Positions 17,350 to 25,960 of a stretch of DNA of 64,000 nucleotides are shown here, in pieces. Within the stretch, counting starts at the first letter, position 1. The number at the start of each line of letters is the position of its first letter. Under the pieces are notes generated by a model. The model made no database searches. It saw only the letters and a list, made by a program, of their open reading frames with translations, and was not told the origin of the DNA. The translations under genes were made by a program, and so were the position numbers. The DNA comes from Candidatus Bilamarchaeum dharawalense. Its GTDB lineage: Archaea > Micrarchaeota > Micrarchaeia > Anstonellales > Bilamarchaeaceae. The stretch covers positions 431,384-495,383 of the forward strand of contig CABMJJ010000009.1 of NCBI GenBank assembly GCA_902386555.1, written 5' to 3'.

Positions 17350-18930
17350 CTAGGTTTCCAATTCACATACATATACTTCATTTTCCAGCCCCAAACCACT
17401 TAAAATTTCCTTTTTTATCTTTCCAAAAACTCCGATTTCCTTATTCTTTACCAGGATTACACACGATAGCTCTGATTCGAATACCTTATTTGGTTTTTTA
17501 TTTAGTTTAAACTCAAAACCACACTCACTAGCCAGTGTTTGTAAATACCCTCTAACTTCTGAAAAATCTAATTTTTTATCCACAACTCCAAAAACAAGTT
17601 TTTTTGTTGTTTTTTTTCTATGTACCTCCCCTATCTCATAAAATTTCTGAGGCAAACCTTTCATTTTATTTACAACCAAAACATCCAGAAAACTCACCAT
17701 CAAATTAGGTCTTACGATTGTAAAGTCGACGGTGTTTGGGTTTGTTATTTCTACCACGGTTTCTTCAGAGCCTACATAATGTAGTTTTTCTTTGTTGGTC
17801 AGAGTAAATGTTTTTAATTCTAAAAAACCCATCCCTTTCATTATTTCATCAATAGAATCATATTTTCTTATTCTATTTCCGGAAGTGAAGAAGTTGGGCA
17901 TTGTTGGTTTAAAATTATTATAACCATGGGCTATGGCAATATCTTCTACAATATCGATTTGTCCCATAATATCTGCTCGGAACGGCGGTATACTAACAAC
18001 CCCATGTTCATATCCATATCCCATTTTTTTCAGGAATTGGGTTATTTGTTTTTCTGTAAAAACAACCCCCAAAATCCGATTTATTTCTACTAAATTAATT
18101 TTGATTTTTTGTGGAACAAGATTAGGAGTAACAAACTTTTCTTTCTGGTATTCCATTCTTACCTCATATATCTCCCCACCCATATCAGCAAAGGTGCAAA
18201 CTAAGATATTTAGTGCCACTTTACACATGTGAAGATCGCTACCACTTACCTCTATGAAAACCTCTCTAGTATCCTCATCAACTTTACCTGTTTCTGCAGA
18301 GTTAACTATGGGTATGAGCGCCATTATTTTTCCATTGGAATCAGTAAAGATGGGGTATCTTGCTTTTCCTTGAAGTAGATATCCATACTGTTGTCCTTTT
18401 TTATGTTTTTTAATAATCTCCTCCGCTGTCATCACTGTCTCATGGCCCAATGGTCTGTATGCTATCTCTTCTGGTTTTTTTGTTGTGTAATTTATTGGGA
18501 ATTTAATTCCATGTAGTGGGTATATGCCCAAACCAAATTTTTTCACTTTCCGTCCTAATGTTGCAAGGAGTTTTTCCTGAAGCAGTACCATATCTCTTAT
18601 TTTTTGGTCATCAAAACTAAGTTTTTTTACAACAGCGCAAACTGTGTATGGCCTCACCGAAGCAACGGACGGGTCAACCACTACAACATAATCTGATTTT
18701 TTTGTTTTATATTCTGAAATTTTTTCTCCATAATAGGATCTCAATGCACGTGCCAACCCTTCCATGGAATACCAATCCGGTCTGTTCGGAGTCAGTTCTG
18801 TTATTATCTTTTTTGTTTCTGGTTCGTATTCAGACGGCGCACCCAACTCACTTAATGTTGAAATCAACTGATCCCTAGGTAAGTTGACGAGCTTCTTCAT
18901 TTCCTCATAGGTATACTCTACTACGACCAT
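17350..18930 (-). CDS. pheT: Phenylalanine--tRNA ligase beta subunit, archaeal type
   Basis: A 526-residue protein of the archaeal/eukaryotic PheT type (about 550 residues), lacking the tRNA-binding EMAP and anticodon-binding domains of bacterial PheT. B3/B4 region: ITELTPNRPDWYSMEGLARA. B5 region: KINLVEINRILGVVFTEKQI and VSIPPFRADIMGQIDIVEDI. It pairs with PheS, not in the window, to charge tRNA-Phe. The start ATG overlaps the purF stop (TAATG) and follows GAGGAG, so translation is coupled to purF. Confidence 0.93.
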   Translation of the reverse strand: MVVVEYTYEEMKKLVNLPRDQLISTLSELGAPSEYEPETKKIITELTPNRPDWYSMEGLARALRSYYGEKISEYKTKKSDYVVVVDPSVASVRPYTVCAVVKKLSFDDQKIRDMVLLQEKLLATLGRKVKKFGLGIYPLHGIKFPINYTTKKPEEIAYRPLGHETVMTAEEIIKKHKKGQQYGYLLQGKARYPIFTDSNGKIMALIPIVNSAETGKVDEDTREVFIEVSGSDLHMCKVALNILVCTFADMGGEIYEVRMEYQKEKFVTPNLVPQKIKINLVEINRILGVVFTEKQITQFLKKMGYGYEHGVVSIPPFRADIMGQIDIVEDIAIAHGYNNFKPTMPNFFTSGNRIRKYDSIDEIMKGMGFLELKTFTLTNKEKLHYVGSEETVVEITNPNTVDFTIVRPNLMVSFLDVLVVNKMKGLPQKFYEIGEVHRKKTTKKLVFGVVDKKLDFSEVRGYLQTLASECGFEFKLNKKPNKVFESELSCVILVKNKEIGVFGKIKKEILSGLGLENEVYVCELET

Positions 18931-20348
18931 TACATCTCCTCATTTTTAGTTTTCGCTGCCAACTCTTTTACATATTTTGTTGGGTAGTCTTCGTTTAAAC
19001 ACCCGGTGCATAGGGGAAGGTTGATTGCTTTTTTGAGCCCTTCTATTGAAATATAATGTAAACTATCCGCATTAAGGTATTTTCTTATTTCATCAACTGT
19101 TTTTTTATTGGCAATCAACTCCCCATAGGTTGACATGTCCACACCATAAAAGCAAGGGGCCTTTACTGGTGGGCATGTTATTCTCAAATGCACTTCAATT
19201 GCCCCCGCTCCACGTACCAACGCAACAATCTCCTTAAGTGTTGTTCCTCTAACAATACTATCATCAACAAGCACAATTCGTTTTCCTTCAATAATATCTT
19301 TCAGTGGATTTAGTTTGAGTTTAACTGCACCAACTCGTTTTTCCTGATTTGGCATGATAAAGGTTCGTCCAATATATCTGTTTTTTATCAATCCCTCTTC
19401 ACATGGCAAACCCAAAGTTGCAGCATAGCTTGCAGCCGCAGGTCTTGAGGTATCCGGCACTGCAACAACAACATCTGCATCTACTGGGGCTTCCTTTGCC
19501 AAAAACTCCCCCAGTTTCCGTCTGGCCTGGTAGACTCCCCGCTCATTTAATATCGAATCTGGGCGTGCAAAATAAACATATTCAAACATGCAATGTCTTG
19601 GTTGCTCTGGAACAATCTGCTTCCTATCAAGAGTTCCGTTTTCCTGAACGATAATTCTTTCTCCGCCTTTAACAACTCCCTTGTAGGGTATGTTATTAAT
19701 ATCAAGAGCAACGGTTTCCGAAGCAAAACAGATAAGTTCCTCATTTTCTCCCCAAACCAATGGTCGAATCGCGTGGGGGTCCCTAAATATAATTAATTTA
19801 TTTTGAAAAATCGCAGCATCTGAAAATGATCCCTGCGCTCGTTTCATTACCTCTGTTACTCCCCTATCTATCTCTTTATTTTCATGGAGCATGTATGCAA
19901 TTGGTTCTGAATCAACAGTACTGTCAAAAGTATAACCCACATGTTCCAATTGTTTTTTGAGTTCATCATAGTTTGCAACATGACCGTTATGAGCAGTTGC
20001 AACCCCCTGAAAAACAGTTGGTTGTACGTCACAGAGTCTGCACTCACCAATGGTTGGGTATCTGGTATGTCCAATTCCAATGTATCCTTTTGCATCTATG
20101 TCTTTGTGGTTAAAAATCTGGTCAACCATTCCCACTCCGCGGTGCGGTTCAATTTTCTTACCATCAAACACGGCAAAACCTGCAGCATCCTGGCCTCGAT
20201 GTTGCAGTGCAATCAATGCCCGATAAAGATAGGGTGCAACATCAGTTCCTTTTTTTGAGTAAATACCAACAATTCCGCATTCTTCCCGTTTTTCTTCAGT
20301 TTCCCAACTGCTGAAACGCTTCTGATCAAAATAAGTAGTCGTTACCAT
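18930..20348 (-). CDS. purF: Amidophosphoribosyltransferase
   Basis: A 472-residue enzyme of the first purine synthesis step (PRPP and glutamine to phosphoribosylamine). Cys24 in REECGIVGIY should become the N-terminal nucleophile after a 23-residue propeptide is removed. The glutaminase signature QHRGQDAAGF and the PRPP loop IVLVDDSIVRGTTLKEI are present. The late Cys residues (CTGCLNEDYP) match the iron-sulfur-type subfamily. No other pur gene is near; the coupling to pheT is unusual. Confidence 0.94.
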   Translation of the reverse strand: MVTTTYFDQKRFSSWETEEKREECGIVGIYSKKGTDVAPYLYRALIALQHRGQDAAGFAVFDGKKIEPHRGVGMVDQIFNHKDIDAKGYIGIGHTRYPTIGECRLCDVQPTVFQGVATAHNGHVANYDELKKQLEHVGYTFDSTVDSEPIAYMLHENKEIDRGVTEVMKRAQGSFSDAAIFQNKLIIFRDPHAIRPLVWGENEELICFASETVALDINNIPYKGVVKGGERIIVQENGTLDRKQIVPEQPRHCMFEYVYFARPDSILNERGVYQARRKLGEFLAKEAPVDADVVVAVPDTSRPAAASYAATLGLPCEEGLIKNRYIGRTFIMPNQEKRVGAVKLKLNPLKDIIEGKRIVLVDDSIVRGTTLKEIVALVRGAGAIEVHLRITCPPVKAPCFYGVDMSTYGELIANKKTVDEIRKYLNADSLHYISIEGLKKAINLPLCTGCLNEDYPTKYVKELAAKTKNEEM

Positions 20349-20388
20349 ATTTCTAATATATTCAAACTGCTTTTAATCTTTTTTATAA

Positions 20389-21972
20389 TTAGCGCATTGC
20401 CACATCTTCTGTTCTGGTTAATGTTATTCCGGGAGCCATAACCAAATCTCGTTTCATTTCAGCTACTGCCACATCCACCATCGCGCAGCCTAAAACAAGA
20501 ACCTGTTTTGCAGGTGCATTTTCCCGTTCCCGCTTTGCCGACTCGTAGACCCTTACTTTTTCCAGATCGCCTGTCACCAGTTTAAAAAATTCCTCTTGTT
20601 CTCCCCTTGCTTTTTTCCACATTTGCCTAACCCAACCGTGTCCAGAATTATATGATTTATATGTCATATACATCTGTTGTTCTGGTGTAAGAGTTGCCAT
20701 ATCAATCCCGATCTTTTCGAGTTCTATTTTAGTTAATTTATAATATTTTTGTGCGAACTCAGGCATTACTTTAATTACGGATTCCACACCAATTAACATC
20801 GATGGTATTCGTATCCCATACTGTTCGTTCAATGTTGCGGTTTTTTTAAGTACTGCCAGTGCCATTGCTCTGTCTACTCTGGGTGCGCATACAAATGCAT
20901 CGTATCCTGCTCCACGTGGGTATGGTTGGTTGAGTCCGTCTACCCATCCTGTGAATCCGCTTATCAATGCACCCAATGCGCCCTGTGTACCAGGTTCCAA
21001 AGGAGTAGTTAATATATAATTAGAAATGATTTCATCCGCTAGTTTTATTTTTGAAGCATCTACTATGGTACACCGTATCTTTCCCAACGAAGTCAAACTA
21101 TATTTGATACATCCCGCCTCCTCTAGTCTTTTCAAAAGCGGTTCCATTGCTCCTCTTTCTTCTGGTTGGATATACCCATCACGATTCAGATTGGTTACAA
21201 AGGCTTCTACGAAACTCAATTTTTTAACCCGAAGTCCAGCACGTATCATAATTCCCGGATCATCACCCAACATATCCATTCCAATGTCGGTGTAAGTATC
21301 AACCTCGAGTCTATCTGATTTCCCCTCTCTCCGTCTTTTATAAACAACAGAGCTCATCTCATGGCCTATCATAGAAACTGATAGGGGAACCAACAATTCA
21401 GTCGGAAGTCCGGATGTCCTCTCAGCCGCCACCTGGACCATCTCTAAAAACCCGTGGTGACCCCGTATGTCTGGTAGTGCTCCGTTATGCTCACATGCGA
21501 ATTTCAAAGCATAAAATTTTTGTGCAAGTGAAAGAGTTCCATCCTCACCATCAGGATAACGAATTTTCGCCATAAGAAAATCTGCAACCAAATCCATGTT
21601 AAATGGTTTTTGTCTAGCTTCGTCATCTCTTCCTGGAGGGTGTGTAGTAAATAAAGAGAAAAAATAATTATATGTCTTTATCGACATGGACGGATCAAAG
21701 CCAGTCGTTTCTATCGTGCCATCTTTTTTTACGAAACTTACTCTATTGGTTTCAAAATCTACAAATAATTTCTCTCCGGTTTTGTTATCTCTTAAATAAA
21801 AAAAACTCTCCCCTCTGATGTATTGCTGATTTGGATTGGTCTTACTTTGTACCAAACCACCCGTTCCATTAAATGTATTGGGGGTTATCGCAGTTTGTTC
21901 GGCCATTCTAATTCGTTCTAAAACTGGCTGGGTAGTTGGTGTTCTTTCAGTTACTGTTGCAAAAATAATCAT
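20389..21972 (-). CDS. Lysozyme-fold (SLT-like) protein A, unknown substrate
   Basis: A 527-residue protein without a clear signal peptide. I infer a divergent lytic-transglycosylase-like domain. AAERTSGLPTELLVPLSVS then MIGHEMSS (Glu205) resembles the SLT catalytic helix, and LTPEQQMYMTYKSYNSGHGW with VRQM resembles the AYNAGP...V motif (Tyr441). The second gene of the pair has the same two motifs in the same order, so they are probably paralogues. Genes overlap by four bases (ATGA) in an operon. Archaea lack murein, so the target may be external bacterial wall or the cell's own glycan. The N-terminal 180 residues are unassigned. Confidence 0.5.
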   Translation of the reverse strand: MIIFATVTERTPTTQPVLERIRMAEQTAITPNTFNGTGGLVQSKTNPNQQYIRGESFFYLRDNKTGEKLFVDFETNRVSFVKKDGTIETTGFDPSMSIKTYNYFFSLFTTHPPGRDDEARQKPFNMDLVADFLMAKIRYPDGEDGTLSLAQKFYALKFACEHNGALPDIRGHHGFLEMVQVAAERTSGLPTELLVPLSVSMIGHEMSSVVYKRRREGKSDRLEVDTYTDIGMDMLGDDPGIMIRAGLRVKKLSFVEAFVTNLNRDGYIQPEERGAMEPLLKRLEEAGCIKYSLTSLGKIRCTIVDASKIKLADEIISNYILTTPLEPGTQGALGALISGFTGWVDGLNQPYPRGAGYDAFVCAPRVDRAMALAVLKKTATLNEQYGIRIPSMLIGVESVIKVMPEFAQKYYKLTKIELEKIGIDMATLTPEQQMYMTYKSYNSGHGWVRQMWKKARGEQEEFFKLVTGDLEKVRVYESAKRERENAPAKQVLVLGCAMVDVAVAEMKRDLVMAPGITLTRTEDVAMR

Positions 21973-23387
21973 TTACTATCCCCACTTGCGATCACAGTTA
22001 AAATCGTTCCCCATTTGTATTTTAAAAATTCTGTTGTTGCCAGTACTCTTGCATTATTCAGTGCTGCAATAAATATCGTAGGCCTTTCGTGATCTGGTGC
22101 CATTCCTGTATACGGTGCTTCTAAGAGCGCAAATCCACCAGCTGCAATTTTCTGACCCATAAGTTTTCTTGGGTGAGCTGCATTATACATATAATACGTT
22201 CCACCCAGCAGCATCTGCTCAGTTAGCGTAGTTTCTCCATATTCATCTTTTACAAAACGCAGAAACCTTTCTCTTCGTCCTGCTAATATTCCGCCTATTG
22301 CCTCAACTGTGGTTGGTATATCCTTGAAATATACGCTAGTGTAACGGCCTCCAGCTTCGTTTACCACCGGTTCTGCTCTTCTAAATGATAAATCTGGCGG
22401 TAGAAATCGTTTTATCGAAGCTACCTCACCTAAGAACGCTTCTGCTCCAACATCGTAAAAAGAGGAGACTCCTTGTCCTGTTTGGTCTGTAGCTAGATAT
22501 TCGAAATTCCCTGCCAATCCCTCTTGGAATGCTACTGCCGTAATAAACCACGGGGGCAAGTTTGTTCTTTCTGCTGCCATTATACTTGCTTTAACAGTGT
22601 CTATCTCTACCTGGGCTAGATAACTGTCCCAAGGGTTAATCTGTCCATTTAAGAACGCAAAAACCCTGGCTGGTCTGACCCCATATTTCAAGGCGAGCTC
22701 AAGGACCTTAAACTCATCCAAGTCAACTTTGGATAAAAAAACAAAATCAGATAAGACTTTCCCCTGGCTCAAATGAGATTTGACTTTGGTTGTTGCCACC
22801 ACATGCCCGGTACTGTCCCTAAATTCGATCCCATGAATACCATTTTTTTGTGGAGTTATTAGAAATTCATTACCGCTTCTCCCAACAATCCTCACTGTTG
22901 TTTTATCTCTTACGATAAGCGCTGCTTTTTCGGTTTCTTGATTAGCCCACAGCTCATAGGATGTTCCCTTACCATCAACAAATCGCACACAATTTTTTTT
23001 TGGTTTAGGTTCGAAATCCACTAAACGTCCCACAAAATCCGGACTAAAATCTTCAAGGTCAAACATTCTTGTTAGTTGTGCTCTATCGTTCTGATCCAAC
23101 TTGCCAAGAATCTTTACAATCGCATCATAATTTTTATCAAAAGAGACCCTATCCTCACTTCCAAAAAATCGCTTTGCACCAATCCTTCCTCTGATGGTCT
23201 CATGTTCATTGGGAAATTTTCGTGTTTCATCTGCTACTAGCTTGCTAGTTGGTGTCGGAATAACTGTAGTTACAATATTTGGTTGGGCTCTGGTATCTCT
23301 AAACCACCCTGAAAAATCTGCGTGTGGTAAAGTCATTGTAGCTATAACTACAACCGGGAGCGCCAGCCTCCTTATAGTGTGTTTCAC
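21969..23387 (-). CDS. Exported lysozyme-fold (SLT-like) protein B
   Basis: A 472-residue protein with an N-terminal signal or anchor (RLALPVVVIATMTL). Residues 271-290 (AAERTNLPPWFITAVAFQEG) resemble the SLT helix carrying the catalytic Glu, here Glu289. TGQGVSSFYDVGAEAF follows where SLT enzymes have the GA.GLMQ.MP segment. Later TTVEAIGGILAGRRERFLRF and TYYMYNAAH (Tyr401) match the NI..G..YL and AYNAG motifs. It is translationally coupled to protein A. Residues 60-230 form an unassigned domain. The assignment rests on motif order, not on clear homology. Confidence 0.5.
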   Translation of the reverse strand: MKHTIRRLALPVVVIATMTLPHADFSGWFRDTRAQPNIVTTVIPTPTSKLVADETRKFPNEHETIRGRIGAKRFFGSEDRVSFDKNYDAIVKILGKLDQNDRAQLTRMFDLEDFSPDFVGRLVDFEPKPKKNCVRFVDGKGTSYELWANQETEKAALIVRDKTTVRIVGRSGNEFLITPQKNGIHGIEFRDSTGHVVATTKVKSHLSQGKVLSDFVFLSKVDLDEFKVLELALKYGVRPARVFAFLNGQINPWDSYLAQVEIDTVKASIMAAERTNLPPWFITAVAFQEGLAGNFEYLATDQTGQGVSSFYDVGAEAFLGEVASIKRFLPPDLSFRRAEPVVNEAGGRYTSVYFKDIPTTVEAIGGILAGRRERFLRFVKDEYGETTLTEQMLLGGTYYMYNAAHPRKLMGQKIAAGGFALLEAPYTGMAPDHERPTIFIAALNNARVLATTEFLKYKWGTILTVIASGDSK

Positions 23388-23438
23388 AGTTGTATGTTGT
23401 GGCGAATCCTTTATAATTCTAATATATCGGGTATTTCT

Positions 23439-23466
23439 ACTAAGCGTCGTAGTGTTTTTGCTTAGT
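23439..23466. promoter_or_regulatory. Inverted repeat upstream of the thiolase promoter
   Basis: ACTAAGC and GCTTAGT are separated by 14 bases, a centre-to-centre spacing of two helical turns. The repeat ends two bases before a TATA-like TTTTAAAG (23468-23475), whose start site would serve thiolase (ATG 23510). It could bind an activator or repressor. Confidence 0.4.
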
Positions 23467-23509
23467 CTTTTAAAGAAGTCCGAGTATTTGTTAATCAGGT
23501 GTAATTCTT

Positions 23510-24670
23510 ATGAGAAAAGTTGCGATTATAGGCGTAGGAATGACGCATTTTGGTGAACACTGGGAACAGGGGTTCAGAGATCTTGTTGTTGAAGCAGGAC
23601 TCAAGGCGATTACTGACGCAGGATTATCAGGTGATAAGATCGATGCGGGTTTTATTGGAACCATGGCATCTGGTCGCCTTGTTGGTCAAGAACACATTGG
23701 AGGTCTTCTAGCTGATTATATGGGGCTAACTCCGATTCCAATCACCCGTGTTGAAGGAGCCTGTGCATCTGGTGCTCTTGCCCTTAGGCAGGGTATTATG
23801 GCAGTGGCATCTGGTATGCACGATCTGGTTGTAGTAGGTGGAGTAGAAAAGATGACTGATCTTGGTGTTAATACGGTCAGTGATATTTTGGGTGGTGCAG
23901 GAGACCAGGAATGGGAGCTTTTCCTTGGAGCTACATTCCCAGCAATCTATGCACTTATGGCAAAGCGACATATGTACGAATTTAAAACAACCGAAGAAAT
24001 GATGGCCAGCGTGGCCGTGAAAAACCACAAACACGGGGCAAAAAACAAATACGCTCAATTCCAAAATGAAATTACACTAGAAACCGTTATGAATTCGAAA
24101 ACCATCGCAGACCCGTTGAAAGTTTTCGACTGTTCTCCCATAACAGATGGTGCTGCAGGAGTTATTCTTGCGCCCTTGGACATGGCACACAGCTATACGA
24201 AAAAACCAATCGAAATAATCGCCAGTGCCCAGGCCAGTGATGCAATCGCACTTCAATCCCGTGAAACACTCACTGGTTTGCGTGCCACTCAAGTTGCAGG
24301 TAAAAAAGCCTATGAGATGGCTAAACTAAAACCAAAAGACATTCAATTTGCTGAACTCCATGATTGTTTTACCATAGCTGAAATTATGGCAATCGAGGAT
24401 CTCGGGTTCTTCCCAAAAGGCCAGGGCGGACCAGCCACATTGGAAGGGAAAACTGGATTTGGTGGTGAAATCATAACCAATACTTCTGGGGGGCTTAAGT
24501 CATGCGGTCACCCTGTTGGAGCAACCGGGGTTAAACAAGCAGTTGAATGTGTATGGCAGCTTCGTAACGAAGCAGTAGGAAGACAGGTTAAAGATGCTCA
24601 CATCGGGTTAAGCCAAAACGTTGGTGGAAGTGGGGCTACGGCTCTCGTCCACATCTATAAAAACCTTTAA
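23510..24670 (+). CDS. Archaeal acetyl-CoA acetyltransferase (thiolase)
   Basis: A 386-residue archaeal thiolase. It condenses two acetyl-CoA to acetoacetyl-CoA, the first step toward mevalonate and isoprenoid lipids. Cys85 in VEGACASGAL is the acylated nucleophile; ELHDCFTIAE carries the active-site His, and GHPVGATG is the C-terminal signature. In archaea this enzyme forms a complex with HMG-CoA synthase and a DUF35 protein. The DUF35 gene is at 30188, and HMG-CoA synthase is not in the window. AGGTG lies upstream of ATG. Confidence 0.92.
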   Translation: MRKVAIIGVGMTHFGEHWEQGFRDLVVEAGLKAITDAGLSGDKIDAGFIGTMASGRLVGQEHIGGLLADYMGLTPIPITRVEGACASGALALRQGIMAVASGMHDLVVVGGVEKMTDLGVNTVSDILGGAGDQEWELFLGATFPAIYALMAKRHMYEFKTTEEMMASVAVKNHKHGAKNKYAQFQNEITLETVMNSKTIADPLKVFDCSPITDGAAGVILAPLDMAHSYTKKPIEIIASAQASDAIALQSRETLTGLRATQVAGKKAYEMAKLKPKDIQFAELHDCFTIAEIMAIEDLGFFPKGQGGPATLEGKTGFGGEIITNTSGGLKSCGHPVGATGVKQAVECVWQLRNEAVGRQVKDAHIGLSQNVGGSGATALVHIYKNL

Positions 24671-25119
24671 TTTTTCCTTATTTTTAAGAACCCCAACATT
24701 CCGAACAAAACAACAAACCCAGCAGCTGGTGTAGCACACGGACTTTCGATCTCACCACATTTAACAGCAGCACTTTTCATGCATGAATCTGCAGCTGCAA
24801 AACAAATGCTTAGCGAACCTTCTTGACAATCGGTTTTATCATTTCCTGATTGATATTGGGCAGTACAGGAACTTAATTCCGATGTGCATTCGTCAACTGC
24901 TGAACATTTTCCTTCGGCATATTTCCCGCTCATTATCGGATAGGAAGTACTGGTACAGGTAATCCCTGATGCCTTATATCCACCATAACAGTTTTGGTCC
25001 ATTTTCCCCTGAGAATCAAACGGGCAGGAAGCGCATGCTTTTCCATAGGCATCCGAAGCACAGCCCGCGAATAGTGTTCCTGTTAAAATCAAAATCAGTC
25101 CAAATATCAAAAGTTTCAT
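24667..25119 (-). CDS. Cys-rich lipoprotein with C-terminal membrane anchor
   Basis: A 150-residue protein with a lipobox (GTLFAGC) and 15 or so Cys in the mature part (ACASCPFDSQ, KCSAVDECTSELSSC and others), suggesting disulfides. The tail CATPAAGFVVLFGMLGFLKI ends in RKN: a short motif, a hydrophobic segment and basic residues, like archaeal sorting signals. It overlaps the convergent thiolase stop by four bases. The function is unknown. Confidence 0.6.
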   Translation of the reverse strand: MKLLIFGLILILTGTLFAGCASDAYGKACASCPFDSQGKMDQNCYGGYKASGITCTSTSYPIMSGKYAEGKCSAVDECTSELSSCTAQYQSGNDKTDCQEGSLSICFAAADSCMKSAAVKCGEIESPCATPAAGFVVLFGMLGFLKIRKN

Positions 25120-25141
25120 AAATTAAAATTAACTAAAAAGA

Positions 25142-25213
25142 ATAAAAACTGATGCTAGTTCAAGAAAATCAAACTTGTTGTGCATCCTTTCACTACTGCT
25201 CAAGCTAGTGGAT
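25142..25213 (-). other. Two adjacent hairpins downstream of the SpeD-like gene
   Basis: On the minus strand a stem of CACTA/TAGTG is followed by a GATGC/GCATC stem containing CAAG/CTTG, then a T-rich run. They lie about 26 bases after the stop of the decarboxylase gene. They could form its 3' end. The layout, though not the sequence, recalls the two-hairpin element at 2477 and 41765. Confidence 0.3.
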
Positions 25214-25238
25214 AGCTATAAATAAAAAATAGTTAAAT

Positions 25239-25670
25239 TTAGTTTCTAACTTTTGCAACCATCATTTCTTTGGCTGCTGTTCCGATTATTTTGACATGTG
25301 GAGAATCATGATTTGCTCTATTATAGAGAATTCCGTGCCACTCAACCAGGCCAAATGTTTCGTCCAATAATTTTACGACTTTTTCTGCATCAAATTTCTT
25401 ACACGAGTACAAATCAAAGTAGATCTCATTTGTTCCATCAGTGTGAGTAAACAGATGCAATGAAGTATGGCTTGTGGTAATCATTTGAACATAACTCTGG
25501 CCAGGGAAATCTAGGTCTTCTGCATCTGACCAGTTCAAAGGTCCCAACGGTTTCATATTAACCGTCTTCATTAACCTATCCACAAAACGCTGAGCAGCAT
25601 CCTTTGGCAATGCCTTAAAATTAGGGCTTATCTTAGCGTTTACCGTGATATGTATATGCTCTAATTTCAT
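25239..25670 (-). CDS. SpeD-like pyruvoyl decarboxylase (S-adenosylmethionine decarboxylase family)
   Basis: A 143-residue class 1 SpeD-family protein. Ser67 in ITTSHTSLH is the expected self-cleavage residue that becomes the pyruvoyl group; His72 is five residues on and Cys90 (DLYSCKKF) later, matching the Ser63/His68/Cys83 set of Thermotoga SpeD. The residue before Ser is Thr, where classical enzymes have Glu, and the usual HTWPE is replaced by HLFTHTDG. SpeD homologues are known that became arginine or ornithine decarboxylases, so the substrate is uncertain. It is likely involved in polyamine synthesis. Confidence 0.7.
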   Translation of the reverse strand: MKLEHIHITVNAKISPNFKALPKDAAQRFVDRLMKTVNMKPLGPLNWSDAEDLDFPGQSYVQMITTSHTSLHLFTHTDGTNEIYFDLYSCKKFDAEKVVKLLDETFGLVEWHGILYNRANHDSPHVKIIGTAAKEMMVAKVRN

Positions 25671-25843
25671 TTTACATCTTGGTAGATTTCTTTTCGCTAT
25701 AAATTTAAAAGCTTTTTCCTAACAACTAGTTTTCTCATTTTATTACTAGTTCAAATCTACTTTCTTTTTTATGCGGGGTTTATTTTAAAAACCTATTCCC
25801 ACATTTTTTGCAACTTTTGTGTTTTTCTTTTCAATCGGAAATC

Positions 25844-25852
25844 TTTATATAA
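25844..25852 (+). promoter_or_regulatory. TATA box of the rpe-tktN-tktC operon
   Basis: TTTATATAA predicts transcription from about 25872-25876, giving a leader of about 85-90 bases ahead of rpe. The leader holds a mini-ORF and hairpin. No gene is visible between 25671 and 25843, which is strongly AT-rich. Confidence 0.5.
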
Positions 25853-25909
25853 TCCTAATCCCTATTCTAATTACGGGCATGGGAAGCTCGAATTTTACGA
25901 GATGGCAAA

Positions 25910-25948
25910 ATGAAAACATTTTGTCTTTGTAAAAATTGAAATTTTTAC
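25910..25948 (+). promoter_or_regulatory. Mini-ORF and hairpin leader before rpe
   Basis: A nine-codon ORF (MKTFCLCKN, 25910-25939) ends inside a hairpin, GTAAAAAT-TGAA-ATTTTTAC (25929-25948). The stem is followed directly by GAGGGAAAGAAA and the rpe ATG. Nearly the same block precedes proC (40942-40993). The stem differs only in its closing pair (G-C here, A-T there), a compensatory change. Confidence 0.5.
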
Positions 25949-25960
25949 GAGGGAAAGAAA

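Noticed and set aside
25879..25932. 17-codon ORF (MGSSNFTRWQNENILSL) in the rpe leader
   Set aside because: It has no clear ribosome site; the shorter ORF at 25910 matches the proC leader better.
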